From a virus, in the IMG/VR virus record IMGVR_UViG_3300044998_001400, positions 1 through 23,311 of that record: DNA of 23,311 nt, one strand, 5' to 3'. Shown here piece by piece: positions 11,978-20,257 of the stretch (within the stretch, counting starts at the first letter, position 1; each line of letters starts with the position of its first letter). The notes beneath the pieces were generated by a model. The model was not told the origin of the DNA. It worked only from the letters and a program-made list of their open reading frames with translations, and did no database searches. The translations under genes and the position numbers were made by a program.

Positions 11978-12388
11978 ATGAAGGTAACCTTGCATACAAT
12001 ACATGATTGTGGAGAGCAAACCCTCGGTTGCTTAACCGTAGTTAATGCTAATCGTGTTATTTTTTTATGCAAAAGCTTAGAACTGCCCGATAGAAACAAT
12101 AAGCAAGGAGTTAGTAGTATACCTGCAGGCACTTATTTGTGCAAATGGACGTACAGCAATACGTTTAAGCGTAATATGTATGAAGTTTTGGGTGTTGCCG
12201 GGCGCGCAGGTATCAGGATTCATTCTGCTAACTATGCTTCACAACTTAGAGGGTGTATTGCTCTTGGAGATTCAACAAAAGACTTGAATAAAGATGGTCT
12301 TTTAGATATTACACACTCAGGTAATACTGTCAAATCTTTTGAAGAATTAATGAAGGGCCAAGATTTTTATTTAGAAGTAAAAAGATAA
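11978..12388 (+). CDS. DUF5675-family protein, candidate lysis enzyme
   Basis: 136 residues with the DUF5675 landmarks: 'SLELPDRNNK', 'SSIPAGTYLCKW' at about 46-57 and 'GRAGIRIHSANYASQLRGCI' at about 75-94 followed by ALG. The His82...Asn85...Gly-Cys93 arrangement recalls the H...(S/N)...G-C motif of cysteine peptidases/transpeptidases of the YkuD kind, but homology to them is not established. Phage copies are often next to holin-like genes, as here, where the next ORF encodes a one-helix membrane protein. The likely role is peptidoglycan attack at lysis. It shares one base with the next gene (TAATG). Confidence 0.65.
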   Translation: MKVTLHTIHDCGEQTLGCLTVVNANRVIFLCKSLELPDRNNKQGVSSIPAGTYLCKWTYSNTFKRNMYEVLGVAGRAGIRIHSANYASQLRGCIALGDSTKDLNKDGLLDITHSGNTVKSFEELMKGQDFYLEVKR

Positions 12389-12651
12389 TGAACTTAATAA
12401 CCATATTTATGGGCATCGCAAAAAAAAACAAATTTAAGACACTTTTAAAATCTGTAGGTAATGGCATACTTGACAGCATTCCTGTGGTGTCTACAATTAA
12501 GAGTAATGTAGAATCTGATTTGGGAGGAAAAGGAAGAGTAGACTGGGTAAGATTATCAACTTCTGTTTTATTATTAGTTCTGCTTATCGCATTTGTATTT
12601 GGGAAAATATCCTTAGAGCAATTAGAATCATTAATTAAATTATTGAATTAA
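12388..12651 (+). CDS. One-helix membrane protein, holin-like candidate
   Basis: 87 residues. A basic, amphipathic N-terminal half (KKNKFKTLLKSVGNGILDSI) is followed by 'GGKGRVDWVRLS' and one strongly hydrophobic helix at about 55-72 (STSVLLLVLLIAFVFGK), then a short amphipathic end (LEQLESLIKLLN). It starts at an ATG sharing one base with the DUF5675 gene; an in-frame ATG lies seven codons on. Size, single helix and partner gene fit a holin or a lysis regulator, but a structural membrane-contacting role cannot be excluded. The next gene starts two bases later. Confidence 0.55.
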   Translation: MNLITIFMGIAKKNKFKTLLKSVGNGILDSIPVVSTIKSNVESDLGGKGRVDWVRLSTSVLLLVLLIAFVFGKISLEQLESLIKLLN

Positions 12652-12653
12652 TC

Positions 12654-13883
12654 ATGGCAAGACCGAGTGTTAACATATCTCAATCTAATGGCAATTTAGG
12701 CAGAATAGCACCTTTAGAAGATGGCATATCTGCAATTGTAGTATCAGGAGTAGCCGTATCCGGGCAATTTGCGCTTAATGACGTATTAGGCCCTTTCTTT
12801 AGCCTTGCGGATGCTGAAAATGTAGGCATAACAGAGGCGTACGATTCAACTAATACTACTGTTGCTCATAAGCATATCAAAGATTTTTACGATGCTGCCG
12901 GAAACGGTACAGAACTATATGTGATGGTTGTTGCTAAAACATTGGCTATGGCAGATGTTTGCGACAAAACATTGGATTACCTTTCAAAACTGCTTAGAAC
13001 AGCGCAAGGAAAGGTTAGGCTTGTTGCGGTTTGTAGAACTCCTCAAACAGGCTATACTCCAATGTATGCAAATCAATTGGATACTGACATCGTTTCAGCC
13101 ATAACAAAAGCTCAAGAATTATTTGAGGATGAATTTCTGAAACATAGACCAGTACAAATATTAATTGAAGCCCGCGATTTTCAAGGTAATATATCGTCTA
13201 TGCTTGATTTAAGAGACCCTGCCCTTGGTCCTAATGCTAATAGAGTAAGTCTTGTAATATCACAAGATGCCGACTATGCAGCAAATAACGCGTTTGCTTC
13301 TAAAATGGCATTTGCCGGCTATGTTTTAGGCAAATTAGCAGGAATCCCGGTGCAGCGTAACATAGGAAGAGTTAAATCAGGCGCTATTGGCATTACAAAT
13401 ATCGCCTTGTCAAATGGCGTAAACTATAACACCTTAACAGATACTCAGATTAACACACTTCACGATAAAGGCTACATATTTGCGCTCAAACATTCAGGCA
13501 AAGCAGGTTTTTTCTTTAATGATGACCCTACAGCGTGTCCTATTACAGATGATTATGCATTTATTGGCAGAGGAAGAGTGATGGACAAAGCGAGTAGAAT
13601 AACACGTCAGGTTTTCTTAAATGAGCTAAATGACGATGTAGAGCTTAATGAAGAAACGGGCAAGCTTGATGCTGCAGTCATTAAGAGTTATCAACAAAAG
13701 GTAGAAGACGAGATTAATCGTCAGATGACTTCACGCAGAGAGATTGTAAGAGTATCTTGTTTTGTTGACCCTGACCAAAACGTATTATCTACGGATAAAA
13801 TAGATACCGAAGTAAACATATTGCCAAAAGGCTATGCTAAAGAGATTAATTCTGTTTTGGCATACGAAAACCCTTTAGCGTAA
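12654..13883 (+). CDS. Tail sheath protein (DUF2586-type)
   Basis: 409 residues starting MARPSVNISQSNGNLGRIAP and continuing with 'DGISAIVVSGVAVSG', 'HIKDFYDAAGNGTELYVMVV', 'VRLVAVCRTPQTG', 'RPVQILIEARDFQG', a mid-section 'AGIPVQRNIGRVKSGAIGIT' and a C-terminal 'FVDPDQNVLSTDKIDTEVNI'. This is the pattern of the DUF2586 family, the contractile tail sheath of Bacteroidota phages, equivalent to Mu gpL. Hundreds of copies polymerise around the tube and contract at infection. It makes the phage a myovirus and is followed by the tube gene after 29 bases. Confidence 0.85.
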   Translation: MARPSVNISQSNGNLGRIAPLEDGISAIVVSGVAVSGQFALNDVLGPFFSLADAENVGITEAYDSTNTTVAHKHIKDFYDAAGNGTELYVMVVAKTLAMADVCDKTLDYLSKLLRTAQGKVRLVAVCRTPQTGYTPMYANQLDTDIVSAITKAQELFEDEFLKHRPVQILIEARDFQGNISSMLDLRDPALGPNANRVSLVISQDADYAANNAFASKMAFAGYVLGKLAGIPVQRNIGRVKSGAIGITNIALSNGVNYNTLTDTQINTLHDKGYIFALKHSGKAGFFFNDDPTACPITDDYAFIGRGRVMDKASRITRQVFLNELNDDVELNEETGKLDAAVIKSYQQKVEDEINRQMTSRREIVRVSCFVDPDQNVLSTDKIDTEVNILPKGYAKEINSVLAYENPLA

Positions 13884-13912
13884 TTATAAACCTTTTAAAT
13901 AGCATTTAAACG

Positions 13913-14332
13913 ATGATTAATGGTAATGAGTATGCATGGGAAGATATTAAAGTAGTACTTCCCGGAAGCACAAGGCCTCTTGATGGTGTTGTTGCTATTG
14001 AGTATTCTGAGAAAAAAGACCATATAAATATATATGGGCGCGGAGATAAGCCTGTGGCAATGGGAAGAGGCAAAAGAGAGTATTCAGGTAGTATCACTTT
14101 GCTTCAAAGTGAAGTGGAAGCCCTGCAGCGCACTCTTCCAAAAGGACGGAGTATAACTGATATTCCTGCTTTTTCAATCCCGGTTTCTTACCAGCCTGAA
14201 AATGGCCCATTAACTGTTGATATGCTTATTGCGGTTCGTTTTGGCGAGATAAAAAAGGGCATGAAAACAGGAGACCCAAATATGGAGATTGAACTTCCAC
14301 TTATAATTGGTGACATTCAATATAATGTTTAA
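13913..14332 (+). CDS. Tail tube protein
   Basis: 139 residues, beta-rich: 'YAWEDIKVVLPGSTRPLDGV', 'VAIEYSEKKDHINIYGRGDK', 'GRGKREYSGSITLLQSEVEA', 'FSIPVSYQPENG', and 'MEIELPLIIGDIQYNV'. The order of an early strand pair, the G-R-G-x-x-x-Y-x-G-S-I-T-L segment and a final strand matches small tail tube proteins of contractile phages. It lies exactly between sheath and tail assembly chaperone, the conserved place of the tube gene (Mu gpM position). It stacks as hexamers to form the DNA conduit inside the sheath. Confidence 0.82.
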   Translation: MINGNEYAWEDIKVVLPGSTRPLDGVVAIEYSEKKDHINIYGRGDKPVAMGRGKREYSGSITLLQSEVEALQRTLPKGRSITDIPAFSIPVSYQPENGPLTVDMLIAVRFGEIKKGMKTGDPNMEIELPLIIGDIQYNV

Positions 14333-14352
14333 CTATTCTAACAACTTAAAAA

Positions 14353-14661
14353 ATGGACGAGTACAAAAGACCATCTAAATCGGAAATTGATTCTTTAAAG
14401 AAGAAGCATGGCGAAATTTTTCTTATTGCAGTTGATGACAAGGAATGCTTACTTCGCAAACCAACAATGCGAGATATTGAGGCAGCAATGGCCGTAAGAA
14501 CAAAAAAGGGGAACCCAATTGAATTCTCAAAAACCATCGTCCAAAACTGCTGGATTACAGGGCACGAAGTGATGAGAACTAACGATGACCTTTACTTAGC
14601 CGTTTGCCAAAAGGTAGATGAATTGGTAGAGATTAAGGAGGCCTCCATCGCAAAGCTATAA
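14353..14661 (+). CDS. Tail assembly chaperone, short form (gpG-type)
   Basis: 102 residues, MDEYKRPSKSEIDSLKKKHG then ...EIFLIAVDDKECLLRKPTMR and so on, a charged mostly helical protein ending ASIAKL. Position between tube and tape measure is that of the lambda G/GT chaperone. The stop TAA at 14659-14661 is bypassed by -1 frameshifting in a fraction of ribosomes to give a longer G-T form (see the slip site and downstream frame). The chaperone coats tape measure during tail building and is absent from the finished virion. The family is assigned chiefly by position and recoding signal. Confidence 0.8.
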   Translation: MDEYKRPSKSEIDSLKKKHGEIFLIAVDDKECLLRKPTMRDIEAAMAVRTKKGNPIEFSKTIVQNCWITGHEVMRTNDDLYLAVCQKVDELVEIKEASIAKL

Positions 14662-14701
14662 AAGAGGAGCGGGATTATTTGAATAATCCCGCATCCTCTT
14701 T
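14652..14701 (+). promoter_or_regulatory. -1 ribosomal frameshift signal: A AAG slip site and strong hairpin
   Basis: In the zero frame the sequence reads GCA AAG CTA TAA; the Lys codon AAG (14653-14655) can slip back to AAA (14652-14654). Five bases later begins a long stem: AAAGAGGA (14661-14668) plus GCGGGATTATT (14669-14679), pairing with AATAATCCCGC (14682-14692) and TCCTCTTT (14694-14701), 19 bp with a single bulged A at 14693. The innermost pairs probably open into a loop. Spacing and strength are those of known stimulators of tetrameric A-AAG shifts. The -1 frame has an earlier stop at 14634, so the shift must fall between 14637 and 14661, which fits. Confidence 0.85.
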
Positions 14702-14843
14702 GGCAAGAATGTATGCACAAGTTCGATTTTATTATAAAATTCCAAATGCTGAAGACCTGCCGGATGAAAGGCTTATAAAATTATTTGCCGAGTTGCAATG
14801 GGTAAGGCAGGAAGAGGCCAAACACAACACGCCTGAGCAATGA
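14655..14843 (+). CDS. Tail assembly chaperone, frameshifted T part
   Basis: The -1 frame after the slip encodes 62 residues, AIKEERDYLNNPASSLARMY then AQVRFYYKIPNAEDLPDERL and on to a TGA at 14841-14843. It lacks an ATG until codon 19 (14709), yet the protein-like part starts earlier, which supports fusion rather than separate initiation. The fused protein would be about 163 residues: 101 from the short form and 62 from here. In lambda-like systems the T part recruits tape measure and tube subunits. The stop overlaps the tape-measure ATG (14840). Confidence 0.82.
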   Translation, partial: AIKEERDYLNNPASSLARMYAQVRFYYKIPNAEDLPDERLIKLFAELQWVRQEEAKHNTPEQ

Positions 14844-16684
14844 AAATGTCTGAGTGGGTATTAAAAATAAGTGCGCTTAACGAGAAAGTTCTTGATAAGC
14901 TTAGCTCATCTGCAGATAAAGTATCCGGGAAATTTTCAGGGCTTCAAGACAATTTAAACGGATTTCAAGATAAATATGGTGAAATAACGGGGCAAATTCC
15001 GGGAGTTGGTTCAGCCATGAACCTTTTAGTTAATCCTTATGTTGCTGCAGGAGCAGCAATTGCGGGTGTAACGGTAGGGCTTTATAAGGCTACTGATGCT
15101 GCGAAAGAATACAATAACACTTTTTTGGACATTAAAAATCTTAATCTTGATAAGTCAGAGGCCGAACTATCTCAATATTCAAATACGATAAAAGACCTTA
15201 GCCTAAAAAATGGGTTTAATCTAAACAATACCGCGGTTGCGTTTTATGATGTGCAATCAGCTACAGGTCTTTATGGGAAATCGGTTGGAGACTTGGTCGA
15301 AAAGGTTGGTAACTTCGCTATTGCTACTAAAGCAGATTTTAATACTACAATAAACGCATCGACAAAAGCCATGAAAGCGTTTAATTTTGGTGTTGAAGAT
15401 ATGGATAAATATTTGGCAAGTAATGCAAAAACTGTACAGGTAGGGATAACTACATTTAAAGAGCTTGCCGAAGTTCAGACAGAATATGCCGGAGCAGCAG
15501 CGTCTGCAAATCAAAATTTTGATACAGCCAATAAAATATTTGCAGCCTTTACATCCATTGCAAAAGATAGTAGAATAGCAGCGACTATGACTAAAACCGC
15601 TTTTGCTGGTTTTGGAGAAGAAAACACTATTAAAGGGCTTAAATCAATAGGGGTTAATTTGTTTGATGCCAAAGGACAAATGCGTAGCATGGATGAAGTT
15701 ATCAAAGAGTTAATTCCGAAATTTTCGAAAATGAATGACGCGGAGTTTAACAAACTAAAAAATGATATTGGAGGGCCAGAGGGTTTAAGGAATTTGATGA
15801 ATTTGTTGAAAACTTCAGGAGACGAAGTTTTAAGAACATTTGATGCATTTGACAATTCTGCATTTGATGCTAAGAAAGCATTAGCCAACGCAAAGGGAGA
15901 TGCTAAAGTGATGGGAGGGATTTTAAAAAATCAATGGGAAAACATAATGGTAAGAATTGGAGAGAAAATATTGCCGTTTGTCATCACCGGGCTACAAAGT
16001 GCTTCTGAATATGGCCAAAAGATATTTGACTGGTTTACCAAAATGTGGCAACGAAGCGAGCTGTTTAGAGATGTTTTAATGTTTTCAGTTAATCAACTCA
16101 AACTGTCTTATAATTTATTAAAAGAGTTTTATCTAAACATTGAGGCTGTTTTTACAGGAATTGGCAAACTAATTGACTATGTGTGGAGATTATTGGGCGG
16201 AGAAGGTTCTTTGATATCACGCGCCTTTAATTGGCTTGACAGGTTTTATACAAGGGCAAAAGGAATATTTATGAATATTGTGTCTATTGGCAAAACTGCA
16301 GCAGAATTAATGAGAGATATATTGTCAGGTAATTTTGATAATGTAGGCGCGAGATTCGACTTATTGAAGGAGAAAATTAAAAACATTGGGAAAGTACCTG
16401 TTGAAGTAAAATTAGAAGAGCAATTATCAGATGCTCAATCGGGGTCTTCTGCCACCGGTGCCAAAGACACTAAAGGAGGATTAAACGATACGATTAAGAG
16501 CGGACTGACAGATATTTCTGGCGGAGGGAAATCTGTAAGAAATGTTACTGTCAATATACAGTCGCTCGTTAAAGAGTTAAATGTACATACAACCTCGGTT
16601 AAGGAAGGGAGCTCTGAAATTAAGCGATTGGTTGAAGAAACCATTTTAAGGGCTGTTCAAGGAGCAGAATTAGGATTAGCATAA
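14840..16684 (+). CDS. Tail tape measure protein (TP901-type)
   Basis: 614 residues, short for the family. An N-terminal coiled/helical part leads to a hydrophobic segment at about 60-85 ('NPYVAAGAAIAGVTVGLYKA'), then the TP901-type core at about 90-330 with 'KNGFNLNNTAVAFYDVQSAT', 'TKADFNTTINASTKAMKAFN' and 'QVGITTFKELAEVQTEYAGA', and hydrophobic helices towards 440-500. Tape measure length sets tail length at about 0.15 nm per residue, so roughly 90 nm here (inference from that known ratio). The start at 14840 overlaps the chaperone stop (ATGA); an ATG at 14846 is an alternative. It shares one base with the next gene. Confidence 0.85.
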   Translation: MKMSEWVLKISALNEKVLDKLSSSADKVSGKFSGLQDNLNGFQDKYGEITGQIPGVGSAMNLLVNPYVAAGAAIAGVTVGLYKATDAAKEYNNTFLDIKNLNLDKSEAELSQYSNTIKDLSLKNGFNLNNTAVAFYDVQSATGLYGKSVGDLVEKVGNFAIATKADFNTTINASTKAMKAFNFGVEDMDKYLASNAKTVQVGITTFKELAEVQTEYAGAAASANQNFDTANKIFAAFTSIAKDSRIAATMTKTAFAGFGEENTIKGLKSIGVNLFDAKGQMRSMDEVIKELIPKFSKMNDAEFNKLKNDIGGPEGLRNLMNLLKTSGDEVLRTFDAFDNSAFDAKKALANAKGDAKVMGGILKNQWENIMVRIGEKILPFVITGLQSASEYGQKIFDWFTKMWQRSELFRDVLMFSVNQLKLSYNLLKEFYLNIEAVFTGIGKLIDYVWRLLGGEGSLISRAFNWLDRFYTRAKGIFMNIVSIGKTAAELMRDILSGNFDNVGARFDLLKEKIKNIGKVPVEVKLEEQLSDAQSGSSATGAKDTKGGLNDTIKSGLTDISGGGKSVRNVTVNIQSLVKELNVHTTSVKEGSSEIKRLVEETILRAVQGAELGLA

Positions 16685-17250
16685 TGGCAAGAGAGATAAA
16701 CATATTAGAAGTATATCGCAATGTTTTTGGGTATATCGGCCAGCCATATTTCACCGCAAATCCCAAAAGTTATGTGCCTTTAATTAATTTAGATAAAAAC
16801 GAAGCAGTTGATATAACTGAGCGTCAATATTCATTGTTAGGAACACCTATTTTTCTTCCTTGTAAACTTGAGGGAATAGAACTGCCCAATGAACCTATTA
16901 TCCAAATTAGCGGAAGCAAAACAATAATAAAAACGCAAATAGATGGGCAGGACGGAACATTTAAAGAGTTATATTCTTTAAACGATTATCAGGTTACAAT
17001 AAGAGGTGTTGTTACAAACGAAGAGAATGATGATTATCCGGAAGATATTATTAGAAAAATAAGAACTATTTGTGAATTAAAGAAGAGTGTAACTATTATA
17101 AATGCATTAACCTCTTTGTTTGATATTAATAAAATCGCAATTGAATCATTTTCTTTTCCTGCGGTAGAAGGACAAATATCTATGCAGGCGTATGAGATTA
17201 ACGCTTCTTCGGATAGAGATTTTGAACTTAAAATAAAAACAGCTGGATAG
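16684..17250 (+). CDS. DUF6046-type tail/baseplate protein
   Basis: 188 residues, beginning MAREINILEVYRNVFGYIGQ. Features: 'LINLDKNEAVDITERQYSLL', 'GTPIFLPCKLEGIELPNEPI', 'QISGSKTIIKTQIDGQDGTF', 'KELYSLNDYQVTIRGVV' and 'YPEDIIRKIRTICELKKSVT'. This matches the DUF6046 family of Bacteroidota contractile-tail phages, placed between tape measure and hub where other phages have a LysM-type tube initiator or hub-adaptor protein. The S-G-x-K-x-x-x-K-T segment resembles that of baseplate adaptors. The precise role is not proven. Confidence 0.7.
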   Translation: MAREINILEVYRNVFGYIGQPYFTANPKSYVPLINLDKNEAVDITERQYSLLGTPIFLPCKLEGIELPNEPIIQISGSKTIIKTQIDGQDGTFKELYSLNDYQVTIRGVVTNEENDDYPEDIIRKIRTICELKKSVTIINALTSLFDINKIAIESFSFPAVEGQISMQAYEINASSDRDFELKIKTAG

Positions 17251-17258
17251 TGAGAGAG

Positions 17259-18185
17259 ATGAATTGTAAAATATTGATTGGAAATTATGAGTTTGTACAC
17301 TGCAGTTCATTTGAGTGTAACAGCTCGTGGAAAACACTGGCCGATACGGCTAAGATTTTACTTCCCAATGTAAAGTCTATTTTAAGCAAAGAACTTAAAC
17401 GAGGGATGCCTGTAGAAATATGGGCAGGCTACGATGGAAATCTAACTCAAGAGTTTAAGGGGTATGTGTCAAAAATAACGGCTTCTTCGCCCGTAGAAAT
17501 TGAATGTGAGGACGAGATGTGGAAGCTTAAACAAGAAGAAGTGTCAAAAAGCTGGAGAAGTGTAGATTTAAGCGCAATGTTAAGAGATATATTACCGGGA
17601 GCTAAGATAAATTCCCCTAATGTAAATCTGAGCCCTTTTAGAGTGGATAAGTTAACAAAGGCGAAAGTTTTAGAAAAAATAAAGGATGAATTTGGGCTGA
17701 TTGCGTATTTCAGAGGAAAAACGCTTCATGTTGGTTTTCCTTATTTTGAAACTGGACTGGGAAGCGTTGGGTATCATTTTCAAAAGAACATCCCTTCAGG
17801 AGGAGTAGATAATTTATCGTTTAGCTTTAAAGATGATGTTAAGGTAAAGGTTAAGGCAATTTCTGTTATGCCTGACAATAAAAAGATAACGGTAGATGTT
17901 GGCGATAAAGACGGAGAAGTTCACACGTTACATTTTTACAATAAGAGTAAGTCGGAAATTGAAAAACTGGCGCAAAAAAACATTGAAAAATTTAAGTATG
18001 ATGGGTATAAAGGTTCTTTTATATCCTTCGGAGAGCCATTTGCATCTCATAGTATGATAGCTGTGGTATGGGACGATAAGTATCCGGAGCGTGCAGGAAG
18101 ATATTTTATCGACTCTGTAAATGTAAGTTATGGGCCAAATGGTTACAGGAGAGAAATTGAATTAGGTAAAAAAGCTTCATCATGA
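17259..18185 (+). CDS. Baseplate hub protein (Mu gp44 / gpD-like)
   Basis: 308 residues from ATG 17259 (MNCKILIGNYEFVHCSSFEC); a GTG at 17250 would add three residues, but the ATG is more natural. It has a hub pattern: early strand, 'VEIWAGYDGNLTQEFKGYVS', 'SPVEIECEDEMWKLKQEEVS', 'RSVDLSAMLRDILPG', 'VLEKIKDEFGLIAYFRGKTL', and a late 'GRYFIDSVNVSYGPNGYRRE'. This is the gp27/gpD fold signature found in Mu gp44 and P2 gpD, which form the trimer or pseudohexamer at the tail tip. It overlaps the spike gene by four bases (ATGA). Confidence 0.8.
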   Translation: MNCKILIGNYEFVHCSSFECNSSWKTLADTAKILLPNVKSILSKELKRGMPVEIWAGYDGNLTQEFKGYVSKITASSPVEIECEDEMWKLKQEEVSKSWRSVDLSAMLRDILPGAKINSPNVNLSPFRVDKLTKAKVLEKIKDEFGLIAYFRGKTLHVGFPYFETGLGSVGYHFQKNIPSGGVDNLSFSFKDDVKVKVKAISVMPDNKKITVDVGDKDGEVHTLHFYNKSKSEIEKLAQKNIEKFKYDGYKGSFISFGEPFASHSMIAVVWDDKYPERAGRYFIDSVNVSYGPNGYRREIELGKKASS

Positions 18186-18688
18186 GTAAAAACGAAGAAA
18201 TCCGGAGAGCTTTAAAATTAATGTTTAGCAATTCATCAATTGTTATTGGCGAGGTTAAGGGAATTAATATGAACAAATTTACAGTTGATATTGACCCGTT
18301 GGATGGTGGAGCTTTGATTTTTGACGTAAAAATAAAGCCCGACTCGTCAAATACAAATGATGAGTTTTGTTTGATTCCGGAAATTGGCTCAACTGTTTTA
18401 ATTGGCTCCATTGAGGGAGATTCTAATAACTTAATCATATTAATGTATTCAAAGGTTGATAAGGTGTTTCTTAGGGGTGGAGCTTATGGCGGGCTGATTA
18501 AAATACAAGAGTTTAAACAGCAATATGACGTGGCATTTAATACCCTTAAAGCTGCAATTTCGGCAGGTTTTACAGCTTTATCCGCGATTGATAGTGGGGC
18601 ATCTGCAACAGCATTTAATTCTGCTGTTGCTGCATTGCAGCCTCTTAATTTACAGTTGATTGAAAATAATAAGGTAGTGCATGGTTAA
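18182..18688 (+). CDS. Baseplate spike / assembly protein V (Mu gp45-like)
   Basis: 168 residues. After a short helix, residues about 20-95 look like an OB-fold ('VIGEVKGINMNKFTVDIDPL', 'CLIPEIGSTVLIGSIEGDSN'), the start of gpV/gp45-type spikes. Then 'GGAYGGLIKIQEF' and an Ala-rich C-terminal helical part (TLKAAISAGFTALSAID...). Spikes of this kind cap the hub and pierce the outer membrane. The long helical end instead of a repeated beta-helix tip is typical of the Bacteroidota version and leaves the membrane-piercing tip uncertain. It overlaps the next gene by eight bases. Confidence 0.75.
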   Translation: MSKNEEIRRALKLMFSNSSIVIGEVKGINMNKFTVDIDPLDGGALIFDVKIKPDSSNTNDEFCLIPEIGSTVLIGSIEGDSNNLIILMYSKVDKVFLRGGAYGGLIKIQEFKQQYDVAFNTLKAAISAGFTALSAIDSGASATAFNSAVAALQPLNLQLIENNKVVHG

Positions 18689-18986
18689 AGAGGTTTTCGA
18701 TATTGCAATTGATTCTACTAATGATATTGCCATAGTAGGCAATGATTTTGCTATTGCGGAAAGCACATTGCAACATCAAGACGACTTATTAATTGCTCAG
18801 CCGGGAGATTTTAAAGAGTCGCCAATAATAGGGGTTGGGATAGCAAATTGGATAAACGAAGAGATAACGGAGCAAGATGTTAAATCTAAAATTACAAGGG
18901 AATTTGAAAATGACGGAATGATAATTTCAAGCCTTAAAGTTGCAGGGTTAAATAATATAAAGATTTCAGCATCATATGAAGATTAA
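18681..18986 (+). CDS. Baseplate wedge protein (gp25/gpW-like, Mu gp46 position)
   Basis: 101 residues: 'IAIDSTNDIAIVGNDFAIAE', 'STLQHQDDLLIAQPGDFKES' and 'PIIGVGIANWINEEITEQDV', with a final 'DGMIISSLKVAGLNNIKISA'. The P-x-x-G-(V/I)-G segment following a Q-x-x-x-x-L-L helix is the mark of the gp25-like wedge family, which starts sheath polymerisation. It lies between spike and LysM-like gene and overlaps both, by 8 and 11 bases, suggesting coupled translation. Confidence 0.82.
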   Translation: MVKEVFDIAIDSTNDIAIVGNDFAIAESTLQHQDDLLIAQPGDFKESPIIGVGIANWINEEITEQDVKSKITREFENDGMIISSLKVAGLNNIKISASYED

Positions 18987-19260
18987 AGTGGATTCATCAC
19001 AATCAGCGGTTGATATATCTCTTCAATATTACGGAGATGTGGAAGGAATTGTGCTTTTGAAGAGGGATAACCCTCAAATTGCAATTACTCCTGAATCGTT
19101 CTTTATGCAAGGGCAATATTTATCTATACTATCAAAACCGATAAATGAATTTGTGGTGTCTTTTTTTCGAGATAATAATCGGGTGCCGGTATCAAGAATA
19201 ATTAAGAATGAAGGTAGATATAAGAACTTTAATAATGATTTTAATAATGATTTCAAATAA
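18976..19260 (+). CDS. LysM/gpX-like tail protein
   Basis: 94 residues. The core 'VDSSQSAVDISLQYYGDVEG', 'IVLLKRDNPQI' and 'FFMQGQYLSILS' follows the LysM plan (Q-S-x-x-D-I-x-x-x-Y-G-D, Asn-Pro, G-Q-x-L). Such domains bind peptidoglycan or act as hub adaptors, as with P2 gpX and T4 gp53. The C-terminus carries a short tandem repeat, NNDF twice, encoded by aataatgattt copies. It is tightly packed between wedge and fibre-like genes. Confidence 0.7.
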   Translation: MKIKVDSSQSAVDISLQYYGDVEGIVLLKRDNPQIAITPESFFMQGQYLSILSKPINEFVVSFFRDNNRVPVSRIIKNEGRYKNFNNDFNNDFK

Positions 19261-19267
19261 ATAGCGC

Positions 19268-20257
19268 ATGGCAATATTAGACAAACCCACCCTTTTAGCT
19301 AAAATAAACGAGTATATTGACACTACTGGCCAAGAAGGTACAACAGGTGCAGAATTAATTGAACTCTTAACGGATATGGCTGATAGTTTAGCTTTCTCTG
19401 CCAATCTGCAAGTTGCTAAACTGACTAATTATAATCCTTCAAAAGAGTATAGTTTGTTTGACACCTGTATTAATAATGGTGAGATTAAATATTGTGTTGA
19501 GCCTACAACAACGGGGACATTTAATGATAATGCATGGGTCAGCCTTCCGGTTTTAAAAACAACATTATTAGTCGAGCAGTGGGTTCCTTGGGTAAGTCTT
19601 CCTGCAGCAACAATTAGGCGAAATAAGTTTAAAGTCTGGATATCGCTGGTCGATGGTAATAATGTTGAGCCCGGTAGCGACCCTGCAAAATGGCAAAGTA
19701 TAAAGGTGATTAGCGGAACGTTTATTGATTATTTAGCAGGTTCAATATATTCAGGAGGGACAACATTCGTTATTGGTACAACAGTATATATGGTTAGTAA
19801 TTCAATAGACTACATTTATTTAAGCAATCCGGAATCTATAGTTAATGCAATCAATGATGAACATGTACTTATATATTCTTCTTTTGAAAAAGTAAAGAAA
19901 ATAAGCATTGATTACTCATTGTTCTTGGAGCCAGGAGAAGATATTACTAAGAGCTTGTCGGAAAGTTTACCTGCAGGGGCAATACCGATTAGGGTGGTTT
20001 TTGATGTTAAAACATCATTTAAAGCAAAAACGGCAGACGAGATATCTTTACGTTTGAGAACATCACAATCATTAATTACAAGCGGTGTTTCCGTTTTTAC
20101 AAATAGAAAACATAATGTTCAAATAGGTAATTCTATTGTAATTAATGATGAAGCACAGGAGTTATTTGCCGTACTAAATGTGAGTGGAGACGAAGGTGAA
20201 GATTTATATGAAGGCGAAATAGATTTTACAATATATTATAAGGAGGATAATTTTTAA
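19268..20257 (+). CDS. Baseplate-attached fibre-like protein with two carbohydrate-binding-like modules
   Basis: 329 residues. An N-terminal helical anchor at 1-45 ('KINEYIDTTGQEGTTGAELI') recurs in Bacteroidota phage tail proteins. Residues about 52-93 (N-Y-x-x-x-x-x-Y-S-x-x-D ... Y-C-V-E-P ... N-A-W) and about 103-148 (K-V-W-I-S-L ... N-N-V-E-P-G-S-D-P-A-K-W) have the Trp/Tyr spacing of small chitin-binding/CBM5-12 modules. A beta-rich C-terminus follows, ending 'YEGEIDFTIYYKEDNF'. Position between the LysM gene and the J-like gene is unusual for a fibre. It shares one base with the next gene. Glycan binding is inferred. Confidence 0.6.
   Translation: MAILDKPTLLAKINEYIDTTGQEGTTGAELIELLTDMADSLAFSANLQVAKLTNYNPSKEYSLFDTCINNGEIKYCVEPTTTGTFNDNAWVSLPVLKTTLLVEQWVPWVSLPAATIRRNKFKVWISLVDGNNVEPGSDPAKWQSIKVISGTFIDYLAGSIYSGGTTFVIGTTVYMVSNSIDYIYLSNPESIVNAINDEHVLIYSSFEKVKKISIDYSLFLEPGEDITKSLSESLPAGAIPIRVVFDVKTSFKAKTADEISLRLRTSQSLITSGVSVFTNRKHNVQIGNSIVINDEAQELFAVLNVSGDEGEDLYEGEIDFTIYYKEDNF

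Noticed and set aside
12226-12236. Fifth copy of TGCTAACTAT
   Set aside because: It lies within the conserved IHSANYAS segment of the DUF5675 gene, so coding constraint explains it; kept only as a note.
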